From: Cristatella mucedo
Taxonomy: Eukaryota; Bryozoa; Phylactolaemata; Cristatellidae
Direction: 5' to 3'
Assembly (NCBI GenBank): GCA_009760855.2
Contig: WPIO01000008.1
Span: 9,952,001-10,016,000 of the forward strand
Length of the DNA stretch: 64,000 nucleotides
This document shows, piece by piece, positions 36,185 to 47,980 of this stretch (position 1 is its first letter; each line of letters begins with the position of its first letter). A program made the translations under genes and the position numbers. Under the pieces are notes generated by a model. The model ran no database searches, was not told where the DNA came from, and saw only the letters and a program-made list of their open reading frames with translations.

Positions 36185-36972
36185 CCGTGCATTTGAGACA
36201 TTCTTCTAGACCTTTCTTGCTCACAACTCGCGGGTCTTCCTGCACGAGTAATGAAATGCTTGTAGTTCGTGCAAAATCCTGCAGCCAGGCTTCAGTTGTG
36301 TGTCTCGTCAATTGCCACATTACACCACTACACACCAGCCTGCATTGGCTGCCCATCATATATCCTACCAACTTCAAGGCTATGTCCCTCAGGTGTATGT
36401 TCTTTCATTTTCTTGCACCGAAATACATTTACAAATTACTACCACGAAATAAATTCCGGGATTCGCATCATATCACACGCTCCCCTAACTCAAGGGGATT
36501 AGCTCCGCCTCTGACCAACCTCAAATCCTTTGCCGGCAGTCCGCTTGCTCCCAAAGATTGGAACTCAAGTCTGACTGACGTAACGACATCCCTTGACTTG
36601 TGATTTAAAATGCAGCAAAAAATACACCTACCCCATACAAAATTTTCTGGGACAGAGCAGATTGTTCTTTGTGTGCTTATTAATATAATAATACTATAAT
36701 TAATTTGTATAGCGCCCCAAAAGAACTTAATCTCTATTCAGGCGCTTCACATATGCCTCGGGGCTCGAGCCCACGACCTCAGCCAGACCTTGGTCGAGGC
36801 GAGCACCTTGACCGCTGGACCTAACCAGCTCGGCATTCGTGCTGAGTTCGTGCTTATTCGTGCTGACACTTTGCATGGTATCAGTAACCCTTTAGTATGC
36901 TTCCATTGCTGCATATGTGCAGTGCATAGAAAGTGATTTAGTTTTCCTTAGGGGCTGTACAAATGTCGGTAG
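36185..36972 (+). mobile_element. Degenerate L2-A-related LINE, split by SINE-2
   Basis: Plus-strand ORF2 C-terminal remnant (LHWLPIIYPTNFKAMSLRC, LTNLKSFAGS, APKDWNSSLTDVTTS) and 3' UTR. SINE-2 interrupts it at 36682-36849 with a 9-bp target duplication. It ends at about 36972 with TAGAAAGTGATTTAG, a mutated tail core. It is an old copy. Confidence 0.7.
36682..36849 (-). mobile_element. SINE-2 copy with target-site duplication
   Basis: Complete minus-strand SINE-2 flanked by GTGCTTATT on both sides (36673-36681 and 36850-36858). On its own strand: tRNA-like head with CGGTCAAGGTGCTCGCC, B box GTGGGCTCGAGCCC, then a tail AGAGATTAAGTTCTTTTGGG matching L2-A. The host DNA is an L2-A 3' UTR, so it is younger than that LINE copy. 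Confidence 0.85.
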
Positions 36973-37694
36973 CATTTTTATAAAATGACTGGCATATTCT
37001 ACGATCAATTGAGTGATGCCAGCACTGACTATTGAATTCCTTTGCCTTTGGACCGAGTCAACTCCGACAGTCAACCAGCAGCAGCACCTTTGTCTGCCGA
37101 TAAAAGATGGACAGCTGCTGCTGCAGCCTCGACCCCTTCATTAGCATTGAATAGTCAGCTGCTGCTGCCGATGCCGCTGCTGGCTACTGCTGCTGCCTGC
37201 CACTAGCTGCTGCCTGCCACTGGCTGCTGCCTGCTACTGGCTGATGCCTGCCACTGGCTGCTGCCTGCTACTGGCTGCTGCTGGCTGAAGGTACATCTAT
37301 CCGTGTCTAATCCATGCAGTGCAATAGTTTGCACACGAGGAAAGCAGCAGCTGTGTGAACATGGGTGCACGTTTGTGCCAACGATGCCTCCTTATTATTG
37401 ACAGCGTGCAGAAGAGCAGCAGTCAAAGCGAAAAACAAGATGTGTGCAGTTCTGAAACTCGATCGTGCGACCACCAGTCCTGGTCCCCCCCCCTGCTAAA
37501 TGATGTGTAAACGCCTGCATTCCATCCTATGAACGTGCCATCGATGGTAGACCTGGCTTACGGTAAGAATGAAAGCTCGGCTAGGTAACTGGGTCTGCTT
37601 CTTGTCACAAGCAAAGACAGCTAGAAAGATGAGGCCAAGCAACTGCTAAGCCAAACCCATGCATTTTTAATAATTACACTTTAGTATTTGCCAA
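36973..37694. other. Spacer with CTG-rich minisatellite
   Basis: Apart from the 17-bp minisatellite at 37189-37285 and surrounding CTG-rich sequence, nothing is recognised. A run of C lies near 37485. Confidence 0.4.
37189..37285. repeat. 17-bp minisatellite, CTG-rich
   Basis: About five units of GCTGCTGCCTGCCACTG, alternating between CCACTG and CTACTG forms, one with GATGCC. Confidence 0.85.
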
Positions 37695-37705
37695 AAATGC
37701 ATCAC

Positions 37706-37739
<34 letters not shown>

Positions 37740-38562
37740 CACTTGATAAAGCGCCCTCAGAGAACTTAATCTCTTTCTAGGCCACATTTACTGCAAAGTG
37801 AAATGCAATTGAATGGTAAATAAAATCATGCTTAAAAAAACAAACAAAATGAATAATTTGGTTAGGGGTGACATGCACAGGGTCAGCATGCAAATGTGGT
37901 TAGTGGCAGCATGCACAGTGTCAGCACGCATAAGCACATCAAGGACGAATCACGGGGACCCACTAAATGCTGTCCTAAATAGGTGTGTTTTTAAGTTCTT
38001 TTTAAATGTGGTCAGGTCAGGGGATGTTCTGACGCCGGTCGGGAGGGAGTTCCAGGCTTTGGGAGCATACGAACTAAATGCACGGTCTCCAAAGAATTTA
38101 AGGTTTGTCGAGGTATTTCTAGACTGTTGGATTCCGAAAAGCGGGTGGTATGATGCTTGGCCTGATGGGGGGGTATATCTGAGAGATAGGCTGGAGCCAT
38201 AGGATGAAGGGACCTAAAAGTGAGCGACAAAACCTTGAAGTCAATCCGTTGCTTGACTGGTAGCCAGTGCAGGTCGGCGAGAAGTGGAGTAATGTGGCAA
38301 CTGCGACGCTCACGACAGACAAGCCTAGCTGCGGAGTTTTGCACAAGCTGCAATCGCCTGATCGCACATGCTGGTAGGCCAGTAAGCAGTGAGTTGCAGA
38401 AGTCGAGACGGGATGTCACGAATGCATGGACCAACTTGGACGTGGTATCCTTATCTAGACAGGCCCGAATTTTAGCAATATTATGAAGCTGAAAATAGGC
38501 AGATTTGACTGTGGAGCTGATATGGTCGTTTAACGAGAGGTCGCTTTGGAATATGCATCTGC
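37695..38562 (-). mobile_element. L2-A LINE, 5'-truncated copy
   Basis: Minus-strand L2-A with an ATAATAATA tail at 37709. ORF2 blocks include DFKVLSLTFRSLHPMAPAYL, CAIRRLQLVQNSAARLVC, LDFCNSLLTGLPACAIRR, TSKLVHAFVTSRLDF and FQSDLSLNDHISSTVKSAYF. One frameshift lies near 38100. Very similar to the 1.8- and 62.9-kb copies. Confidence 0.85.
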
Positions 38563-38814
38563 CAGGAGGGAGCACAACAATAGTCAGCACATACTCAACG
38601 AGAAGATGGTAAGAGGTAGGTAAAATGTCAGTGCAACAAACGTACATAACATACAGCAGGTTGCACCAGAGCACACAGGAACAATAATAAACACACCTCT
38701 TGCCACGTTCTTACTGCCACCATGAACGACTTTGATTTCTGAGATTAATGCTCAAGTTCCCGAGACACATCGATCAGCATCAGCAGATTGACAAGGCCTA
38801 ACGGAAAGACGTTG
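38563..38814. other. Short spacer
   Basis: Nothing recognised between two minus-strand LINE copies. Confidence 0.4.
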
Positions 38815-39620
38815 CTAATAATGTGTTTTTCGTGGCTTTTAAAAAGAGGCAAGGGGTTGTTGTGACGTCACAAGTGAGTTACAGGCATCGGGCACAGTCG
38901 AACTGAAGGCACGGTCCCCAATGGATTTGAGGTTGGTTAGAGGCGAAGCTAATTGACTTGAGTGAGAAGAGCACGTGGTAAGATGCAGAGCCAGATTGGG
39001 AAGCAGTTCGGATAGGTGGGCTAGAGCAAGTGAATGAAAGGACCTAAAAATTAGTGTCACACACCTTGAAGTCGATACGCTGCTTCATGTGGAGCTAGTG
39101 AAGGCCTGTGATGAGTGGTTCAATGTGACAACTGCAGAGTTCACGACAGACGAGTCTAGCTGCAGAGTTTTGCATCAATTGTAAGTGCTTAATTGCATAG
39201 GCCGGAAGACCTGCGTATAGTGAGGCACGGAAGTAGTCATGACTGGATGCCACAAATACATGGACCAACTTGGATGTAGTATACCTGTTTAAATAGGCCC
39301 AAATTCTTGCAATGTTAAGTAGCTGAAAAGAGACAGACCTGACTGTGAAGCTTATATGGTCTAGTGAGAGGTCGTGCTGGAACAGGACACTTGGGTTTTT
39401 AATTCAAATGCTACAGAAGATATGTTGGAACAGCCCATTTTGAGGGATGGGATTTCCAATTTAACGACAAAAATAATAACAATATACGTGTATATATTCT
39501 GAGTAACACTAGGTTTTCATAGATGGTTTTCTTGTCATTCAATACGAAATATTCTGTTGCCATCCAAGTGCAAATCCCAGCAATAAATGCACCAAGGGAG
39601 CTGACAAAGTTTGAAATACT
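38815..39620 (-). mobile_element. Older L2-A-related LINE copy
   Basis: Minus-strand remnant encoding MTLIFRSFHSLALAHLSELL, LTNLKSIGDRAFSSTVPDAC and, further 5', decayed thumb sequence. It is clearly more diverged than its neighbour at 37.7 kb, and no 3' tail remains. Confidence 0.7.
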
Positions 39621-39718
39621 GGAAGGCTAGCAGGGATCAAAGCACAGGTGAAGCTGTGTGTAGTAAGCCATGATTAAAATTGGCAATTCCATTAGCAACT
39701 ACATAAATCCTAAAAAAA

Positions 39719-39889
39719 TCCTAGCTGATTAAACAGCCTCTTTTTGTATAGCGACAGAAGAGCCTTTACGGCTATCCCCACTGCTTGCAGTGGCGATAAA
39801 GAATCGCCCACTACAGGAATCGAACCCACTACCTCGGGACCGAGGTCGTGAAAGCAACCGCCTTACCTAGTGTGCCATCACGGCATGCC
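39719..39889 (-). mobile_element. SINE-1 copy
   Basis: Near-complete minus-strand SINE-1 with the same order as at 36019. The 3' end GCTGATTAAACAGCCTC comes first, then the CCCCACTGCTTGCAGTGG hairpin, GGCGATAAAGAATCGCC, B box and A box. It ends at GCCATCACGGC. Confidence 0.85.
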
Positions 39890-39984
39890 AGCACAAGCCA
39901 TTTTTTCAAATGTACGTCTTCGCACACAGACAGACACAGAGGAACACACACACACACACACACAACACGCGTGTATTAGATATT

Positions 39985-40102
39985 TACATGCTGACAGTGT
40001 GCATGTTACCTCTACCATAGTATGCTTGTTGACACTGTAGATGTTACCACTAACCATTTGGTCATGCTTCCTGTACAGCATCTGTAAAGTGCCTAGAAAG
40101 AG
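39985..40102 (+). mobile_element. L2-A LINE 3' UTR, truncated by SINE-1
   Basis: Plus-strand L2-A 3' UTR motifs (TTACATGCTGACAGTGTGCA, TACAGCATCTGTAAAGTGCC) stop inside the TAGAAAGAG core, where SINE-1 begins. Confidence 0.7.
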
Positions 40103-40273
40103 TTGCCGTGATGGCACACTAGGTAAGGCGGTTGCTTGCACGACCTTGGTCCCGAGGTCGTGGGTTCGATTCCTGCGGTGTGCGATCCTTTATCGCCACT
40201 GCAAGCAGTGGGGATAGCCGTAAAGGCTCTTCTGTCGCTATACAAAAAGAGGCTGCTTAATCAGCTAGGATTA
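40103..40273 (+). mobile_element. SINE-1, best-preserved copy
   Basis: Full tRNA-derived SINE of ~170 bp. It starts TTGCCGTGATGGCACAC; the A box is ACTAGGTAAGGCGG and the B box GGGTTCGATTCC. The body includes GATCCTTTATCGCC, a CCACTGC-AA-GCAGTGG hairpin, AGCCGTAAAGGCT and TCTTCTGTCGCTATAC. The end is AAAGAGGCTGCTTAATCAGC. It serves as the reference for SINE-1. Its 3' end does not resemble L2-A or L2-B. Confidence 0.9.
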
Positions 40274-40825
40274 TTTTAATAATAATAATACATTTGATAT
40301 AGCACCCTCAGAGAACTCAATCTCCTTCTAGGTACTTTACATTTGCTACAAAGGAAGCACGGTCGGATGGTTAGTGCTCAGTGACCAACAAGTATAACTT
40401 GATTAGGGGTGACATGCACAGGGTCAGCATGCAAATATGGTAAGTGGCAGCATACAGTATCAGCTCCCATAAGCACATAAAGGAGGAATCACATGAACCC
40501 AATAAATGCTGCGATAAATAGAAGCGTTTTAAATTTCTTTTTAAATATGGTCGTCAGGGGATGCTGTGATGCAAGTCGGAAATAAGTTCCAGGCTTTGGG
40601 AGCAAACGAACTTAAGGCCGATGTCCAAAGGATTTGAGGTTCGTACGAGGTATAGGTAAAGGATTTGATTCCAAAAAGCGAGTGGCACGATGCTTAGCCT
40701 GGTGGGGGAGAAGATCTGACTAAATGGGCTGGAGCCAAATAACGAAGAGACCTAAAAGTGAGTGATAAAACCTTAGGTAACTTGCACAGGTATACCAGTA
40801 AGCAGTGAGTTACCGGAGTCGAAAA
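40274..40825 (-). mobile_element. L2-A LINE, 5'-truncated copy
   Basis: Minus-strand L2-A: ATAATAATA tail, TAGCACCCTCAGAGAACTC core, the 3' UTR, and a decayed ORF2 end. It is truncated near 40825, where a plus-strand L2-A tail starts. Confidence 0.75.
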
Positions 40826-40925
40826 TCATTTGATCTTGCTTCCTTTACAGCATCTGTAAAGTGCCTAGCAAGAGATTTATAAGTTCTCTGAGGTCGCTAT
40901 AAAATGTATAATTATTATTATTATT
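40826..40925 (+). mobile_element. L2-A LINE 3' tail
   Basis: Plus-strand tail: CTTCCTTTACAGCATCTGTA, AAGTGCCTAGCAAGAGATTT and ATTATTATT. Joined head-to-head with the minus-strand copy before it. Confidence 0.7.
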
Positions 40926-41338
40926 ACTAGCAGCACCTGTACAATAGTGTCGCTATGCCAGCCTAGTGCGATGCCTACGGCATTCAGTTTGTGTTCTCCC
41001 CTCATAATTTGGAAAGCTAAAAGACGTGAAGGCTTGGAGCTTTAAGCTGCCAAGAGCAATATCCAGCTCGAGAGCAAACGAGCTTCATCCAGCTGAGACT
41101 GGGTCGAGAAATCGGCTGCTCTATCACTGCACCATCAATAATGAACACCTATTCATGGCGCCACTCTTGCAGTGGCTGAAATAGCCAAGAAAGACGCCTC
41201 ACTCTAGACAAAAAAGTTCGCTGCCCTTGGACTAGGCGTTAAAGATCGAAAACAGAGCTGCAGCTGAGTGACAACACGTACGAACAGCCGTCGGCTGCTA
41301 CTGCTGCCGACACGGGTGACCGAAATAGTTCCATATGC
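40926..41338. other. Intergenic, no supported feature
   Basis: No coding or repeat signal recognised. Confidence 0.35.
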
Positions 41339-41646
41339 TCACGCGAGTCGTCGATAATCATCGGGTTTCGGAAAAGTACCAAAGAGCACCACGGGCTTCG
41401 CTCTTAGGCAACGAGGGGGATACAGCCAGTACTGGGCCATCGCACCCATGTGAAAGCACTCAATCATACCAAACAGCAACCCCCCTCCACCTGCGTTAGA
41501 GGAACGTCCACAGCCTGCCTCCGAATAAGAGATTGCACGTTCAAACGCAAACATTTCAGGCAAATATGTCCAGGCGGAAAGAAAGAGCAGCGCGTTCGCG
41601 GGTAGACCGACTTACGGCAACGGCACAAGACGGCGCGGCGCAGCAT
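41339..41646 (-). CDS. Possible two-exon small protein divergent from BiP
   Basis: Minus strand: exon 1 (41646-41616) MLRRAVLCRC with donor GTAAGT, exon 2 (41490-41339) after acceptor CGCAG. The phases match (1/1) and give 60 residues with MIECFHMGAMAQYWLYPPRC and KPVVLFGTFPKPDDYRRLA. It is transcribed away from BiP, and the start codons are 792 bp apart, which would allow a shared CpG-rich promoter. The basic, Leu/Arg/Cys N-terminus could be a mitochondrial-targeting type, but this is guesswork. No family recognised; it may be chance, or the 5' part of a longer gene. Confidence 0.3.
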
Positions 41647-42091
41647 TTCCACGATGTCTCGAAAGCTTAACCTCACCGCCGTGCACGAACCAACATCCGC
41701 AAGAGAGACTAGCGCCGAAGACGCCGGAATTTCGAGCGCAGTCCGCTACGCGCGCTCTCGTCCGGTCACGAGTCCACCGGCCGGTCATAAGAGTTTACGG
41801 GCTATAGTTAATACGGATCAAGCACGCACTCTAGTTTATTTGCCAGCCTGCCTCAGAATGCTTTCCCCCACACACATGCAAACACACAGACACGCACACA
41901 CCTGCCGCGGTCGACGACGTTCACCTGGTTGCATAGCAAGCAACAGCTAAATATGGCTACGGGGGTGACTCCGGCGAACCAAGCGAGAAGCCACTCCGCC
42001 CACATACTGCACCGTCGTCGTGACTTCCGGTAACGGAACCGGAACGATGCGCGACTCCAGCATGTTCTCTGCTCGCGGGCGCGTTCACATG

Positions 42092-42099
42092 TGACGTCA
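42092..42099. promoter_or_regulatory. CRE/ATF palindrome TGACGTCA
   Basis: Perfect 8-bp cyclic-AMP/ATF site about 340 bp upstream of the BiP ATG, followed 9 bp later by an E-box CACGTG (42108-42113). A CRE is also known in vertebrate GRP78 promoters. Confidence 0.6.
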
Positions 42100-42139
42100 C
42101 ACAGCTTCACGTGTCCCAATCGCAACCGGCACAACGGAG

Positions 42140-42158
42140 CCAATCAGCATCGGCCAAG
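42140..42158 (+). promoter_or_regulatory. ERSE-like element (one mismatch)
   Basis: CCAAT-N9-CCAAG, identical in spacing to the ER stress response element (CCAAT-N9-CCACG) with one substitution. It lies 14 bp upstream of the perfect copy. Likely bound by NF-Y, perhaps with weak ATF6. Confidence 0.6.
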
Positions 42159-42172
42159 TATCGCCACGTTCA

Positions 42173-42191
42173 CCAATCATCTTTGGCCACG
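42173..42191 (+). promoter_or_regulatory. ER stress response element (ERSE), perfect consensus
   Basis: CCAAT-N9-CCACG with exact 9-bp spacing; the spacer ends in GG as in the strong vertebrate sites. In other animals NF-Y binds CCAAT and ATF6/XBP1 bind CCACG when the ER accumulates unfolded protein, which switches on BiP. It is 247 bp upstream of the BiP ATG, and because a UTR intron lies between, roughly 50-80 bp from the probable transcription start. Confidence 0.8.
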
Positions 42192-42220
42192 CTCCGCTAG
42201 AAGCTATTGAAAAGGGCTTT

Positions 42221-42241
42221 CTACGCCGGCAACCGGCGTAG
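42221..42241 (+). promoter_or_regulatory. GC-rich perfect hairpin near BiP transcription start
   Basis: CTACGCCGG-CAA-CCGGCGTAG: a 9-bp perfect stem with a 3-nt loop. It lies between the ERSE and the start codon, either at the transcription start or in the 5' UTR. Confidence 0.6.
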
Positions 42242-42437
42242 TCTTGATCCGTCGTCGACGTGTTGAGTTCGGTAAGGGGCCGAAGGTATCTCTTCCAAGT
42301 CCTGAGCGTTTACTGAACGGGCAGTTAAGGTGAGTTTTCATCGTTATCACGGTTGCCTCGTTTGGCTGTGACGCTGTCGCCCCCGCCTCACGCCGCCCGA
42401 CGCGTTCCTCACCGAAGCCTGCTATGGGCCGCTGCAG

Positions 42438-45087
<2,650 letters not shown>

Positions 45088-45407
45088 ATAAGCTTTGTGA
45101 CGTTGCCTGAGACTTAACTTATTCGCCTGTCACATGCATCATGATGGCAGTGCTGGCGATTTGCAGAAGTCCCTGCAAATGGTACTGCTCACTGAGCAGA
45201 CTAGATACGATCCACGAGCACTGCGGTTTATTTTTTTGAGCCAACATGAAAGTTTAAGGAATGTGTGGATTTGGCTCAATTTTAGATCTAAAGACACCAG
45301 CGAAGGACTGGTTGGGCGTATGGCCACCTAGTTCACATTGAACTAGGATGGACCGTTGTTGTGGGGGCAGCTGTATACTTGCTCTGTATGTGCTGCCGCC
45401 AATGATA

Positions 45408-45413
45408 AATAAA
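45408..45413 (+). terminator. Polyadenylation signal of BiP
   Basis: AATAAA 320 bp after the stop codon, followed by T/G-rich sequence, the only canonical signal nearby. It gives a 3' UTR of about 340-350 nt. Confidence 0.65.
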
Positions 45414-45696
45414 ATGTTGACTAATGGCTTGGTTGATGATTCTGCACATCTGTGAGCAAGTAAAAAAGCCATTGCTTAAACCTGGGTGCTTGTAACTCCT
45501 TGTTGCATGTATCGATGACATGGATGGCAGCAAAACTAAAGGATAAAAATCTTGATAGTTATGCACAAACATAAGCTATTCAGAAATAGGAAACGATTCC
45601 GGTAGTAATCAGCTCTGCAAACATCTCCCGTTGAACCCACGTAATCTTGGTGTCATATTTTAATGTGAGCTTTCATTGGACTGCTCAAGTAAAGTC
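45414..45696. other. Spacer downstream of BiP
   Basis: No feature recognised before the SINE-1 at 45697. Confidence 0.4.
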
Positions 45697-45858
45697 TTTC
45701 AGCTATAAGGCGGTTGCTTTTCACAACCTCGGCCCCGAGGTCGTTGGCTCGAATCTGCTGAAGGATTGCCCACTGCTTGAAGTGGGTGAAGCTGTGGTGA
45801 TAGCCGTAAAGGTGCTTCTGTCGCTATACAAAAAGAGGCTGTTAAATCGACTAGAATT
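45697..45858 (+). mobile_element. SINE-1 copy
   Basis: Plus-strand SINE-1 lacking the first bases of the tRNA head (starts at AAGGCGGTTGC). The B box TTGGCTCGAATC and the body with AGCCGTAAAGGTGCTTCTGT are recognisable. The end is AAAGAGGCTGTTAAATC. It abuts an L2-A copy. Confidence 0.8.
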
Positions 45859-46695
45859 TTTAATTGCTTCAATTCGGGCTTGCTTAGACAGGGATACCAC
45901 ATCTTAATTGGTCCACGCATTTGTGACATCTCGATTTATGGAACTCATTGCTTGCTTATATCTTGCAATCAGGAGCTCACACATTGTGCAAATCGGCAGT
46001 TTGAGCTGCGATGGCACACTAGCTAAGCGGTGGCTTTCACGGCCTCGGTCCTGAATTCGTGGGTTCGAATCCTGAGGTGGGCAATTCTGTGTTGCCACTG
46101 CAAGCGGTGGTGATAGCCGTAAAGGCTCTTCTGTCGCTATATAAAAGAGGCTGTTAAATCAGCTAGTGTTTTTTTCTAGGCTTTGTCGTGAGCATTGCAG
46201 TTGCCATATCATGCCACTACCCCCGACCCGTTCCGGCTCTCAATCAAGCAGCGCATCGAGCAAGGTTCTTTCAAACTTACTTTTAGATTCCTTCATTCTC
46301 TGGCTCCAGCCTACCTATTCCCCAACCAGGCCCAAGAATCGTGCAGCCTGCTGTTGTGACCAGAATCATTTAGCCATACCTCTAACGAACCTCGAGACCT
46401 TGAAGAGACCCCACCTTTATTTCATATGCTCCAAAAGCCTAGAACAAACGGACCACGTCACAACATTTCCTGACGACGTTAAAAAGAAGCTTAAAGGGCA
46501 CCTGTTTATTCCACGTTTGGGATATGACCTTCTTGTGCGTTTACCTGCTTATTCTATGCTTCTTGTGGATGTTACCACCAATCATGGGGTAATGCTTTGT
46601 CTACAGCATCTATAAAGTGCATAGCAAGAGATTCTGTTCTCTGAGGGTGCTCTACAAATGTATTATTATTATTATTATTATTATTAACAAGCGCC
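45859..46695 (+). mobile_element. L2-A LINE split by a SINE-1
   Basis: Plus-strand L2-A. The left part (45859-46004) matches the SRLDFCNSLLTGLPACAIRR region, with frameshifts. The right part (46169-46695) continues from the ARLVCREH region to the 3' UTR and a long ATT tail. The SINE-1 at 46005-46168 sits between them. It is a degenerate copy without an open frame. Confidence 0.8.
46005..46168 (+). mobile_element. SINE-1 nested in L2-A
   Basis: Complete plus-strand SINE-1 (GCTGCGATGGCACACTAG, TGGGTTCGAATCCTGAGG, GCCACTGCAAGCGGTGG, AAAGAGGCTGTTAAATCAGC), interrupting the LINE at the codon region for VQNSAARL. It is younger than the LINE that hosts it. Confidence 0.85.
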
Positions 46696-47104
46696 GCTCA
46701 TCAAGAATTTGAATTGCTCCTTAGTTTGTGTAGCCCCCTCCCAGAGGCTTTGGGTGGTATCAAGAACAGGGTGACCTTTGTTCTCATTTGGCCCCATTTC
46801 AATCTTGTGCAAGAGCAACCAGGCGACGACACGGTCTATAAGAAGAGAACTTAAGGAGAGAGCTGTGTGCTAAACCCGGAATGCCTTGATGTTCAGCAGC
46901 CAGCGAAGCTGATTGTTAAAAAACAAGTTTTCCAGAAATTAATCAACGAGGGATTCTAGGAACCTTCAGCCCCCACCTCAAGAGGCCATCTAGGAACTTC
47001 AGCACCGAAGGAGAGCCGAACGGAGTGCTTGAAGCATCCTGCTAGGACCGGTGGCCGTCTATTAGGACATACCGAGAGGAATTGGAACAGATAGAGCTGC
47101 CTAA
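46696..47104. other. Intergenic, no supported feature
   Basis: Nothing recognised; some similarity to decayed LINE sequence cannot be excluded. Confidence 0.3.
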
Positions 47105-47310
47105 ACAAGCTGCCTAATCCACGAGTGAAATTGCATCTAGAATACAGCAATACCCAACATCGAGGAACAGCCCTGGATCGTCTGCAACGTGTGCAAAACT
47201 CAACAGCATCAGGTCCGGTCTGTCTTCCAAGATGTAGCTGCCTCATTACGATACTTCTTGAGAGCTCCGTAGGCTTTGAGCTCACTTCACTCGCTTGCAC
47301 CGACCTACTC
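47105..47310 (+). mobile_element. Degenerate LINE RT fragment, other lineage
   Basis: Encodes LEYSNTQHRGTALDRLQRVQ followed by NSTASGPVCLPRCSCLITIL, a decayed form of the LDYCNS...LQRVQNSAAR...H(I/V)TPLL thumb motif. The residues differ from both L2-A and L2-B, so it is a third LINE lineage or a very old copy. Confidence 0.45.
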
Positions 47311-47504
47311 CCTATCCTAACTCCTTGCCCATCCAGTATGTTTTCGCACCACCCACTCCTCAGCATTTAGTTATCTCGCTGTCCCTCGCATGAAAATTGG
47401 CAATCGAGCCTTCGGCTCGTTTGCATTGAAAGTTGAGACTTCGCTTCCGGCTACGGTCGTAACCTGTGATGACTGTACATCGTTCAAGTCTCATCAATCA
47501 TAAT

Positions 47505-47980
47505 TATAATAATGCACATGATAAAGCACCCTCAGAGAATTCAATCTCTTTCTAGGCGCTTTACATTTGCAGCAAAGGGAAGCGCGATTGAATGGTGAGT
47601 ACTATCATGCTTGATAAACATGAATAACATGGTTAGGGGTTAAATGCACAGGGTCAGCATGCAAATGTGGTTAGGGGCAGCATGCACAGTGTCAGCACGC
47701 ACAAGCACATTAAGGACGAATCACAGGGACCCACTAAATGCTGTCCTAAATAGGTGTTTTTAAGTTCTTTTTTAAATGTGGTAAAGTCAGGGGATGTTCT
47801 GACGCAAGTCGGGAGGGAGTTCCAGGCTTTGGGAGCATACGAACTGAATGCACGACCTCCAAAGGATTTGAGGTTTGTACGAGGTATTGGTAAGCTTTTG
47901 GATTCCGAGAAGCGGGTGGTACGATGCTTGGCCTGGTGGGGGAGTAGATCTGAGAGATAATGGAGCCAAAGAATGAAGTA
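47505..47980 (-). mobile_element. L2-A LINE, 5'-truncated copy
   Basis: Minus-strand L2-A: AATAATGCACATGATAAAGC tail, then 3' UTR and a C-terminal ORF2 segment. It is truncated at about 47980. Well preserved in the UTR. Confidence 0.8.
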
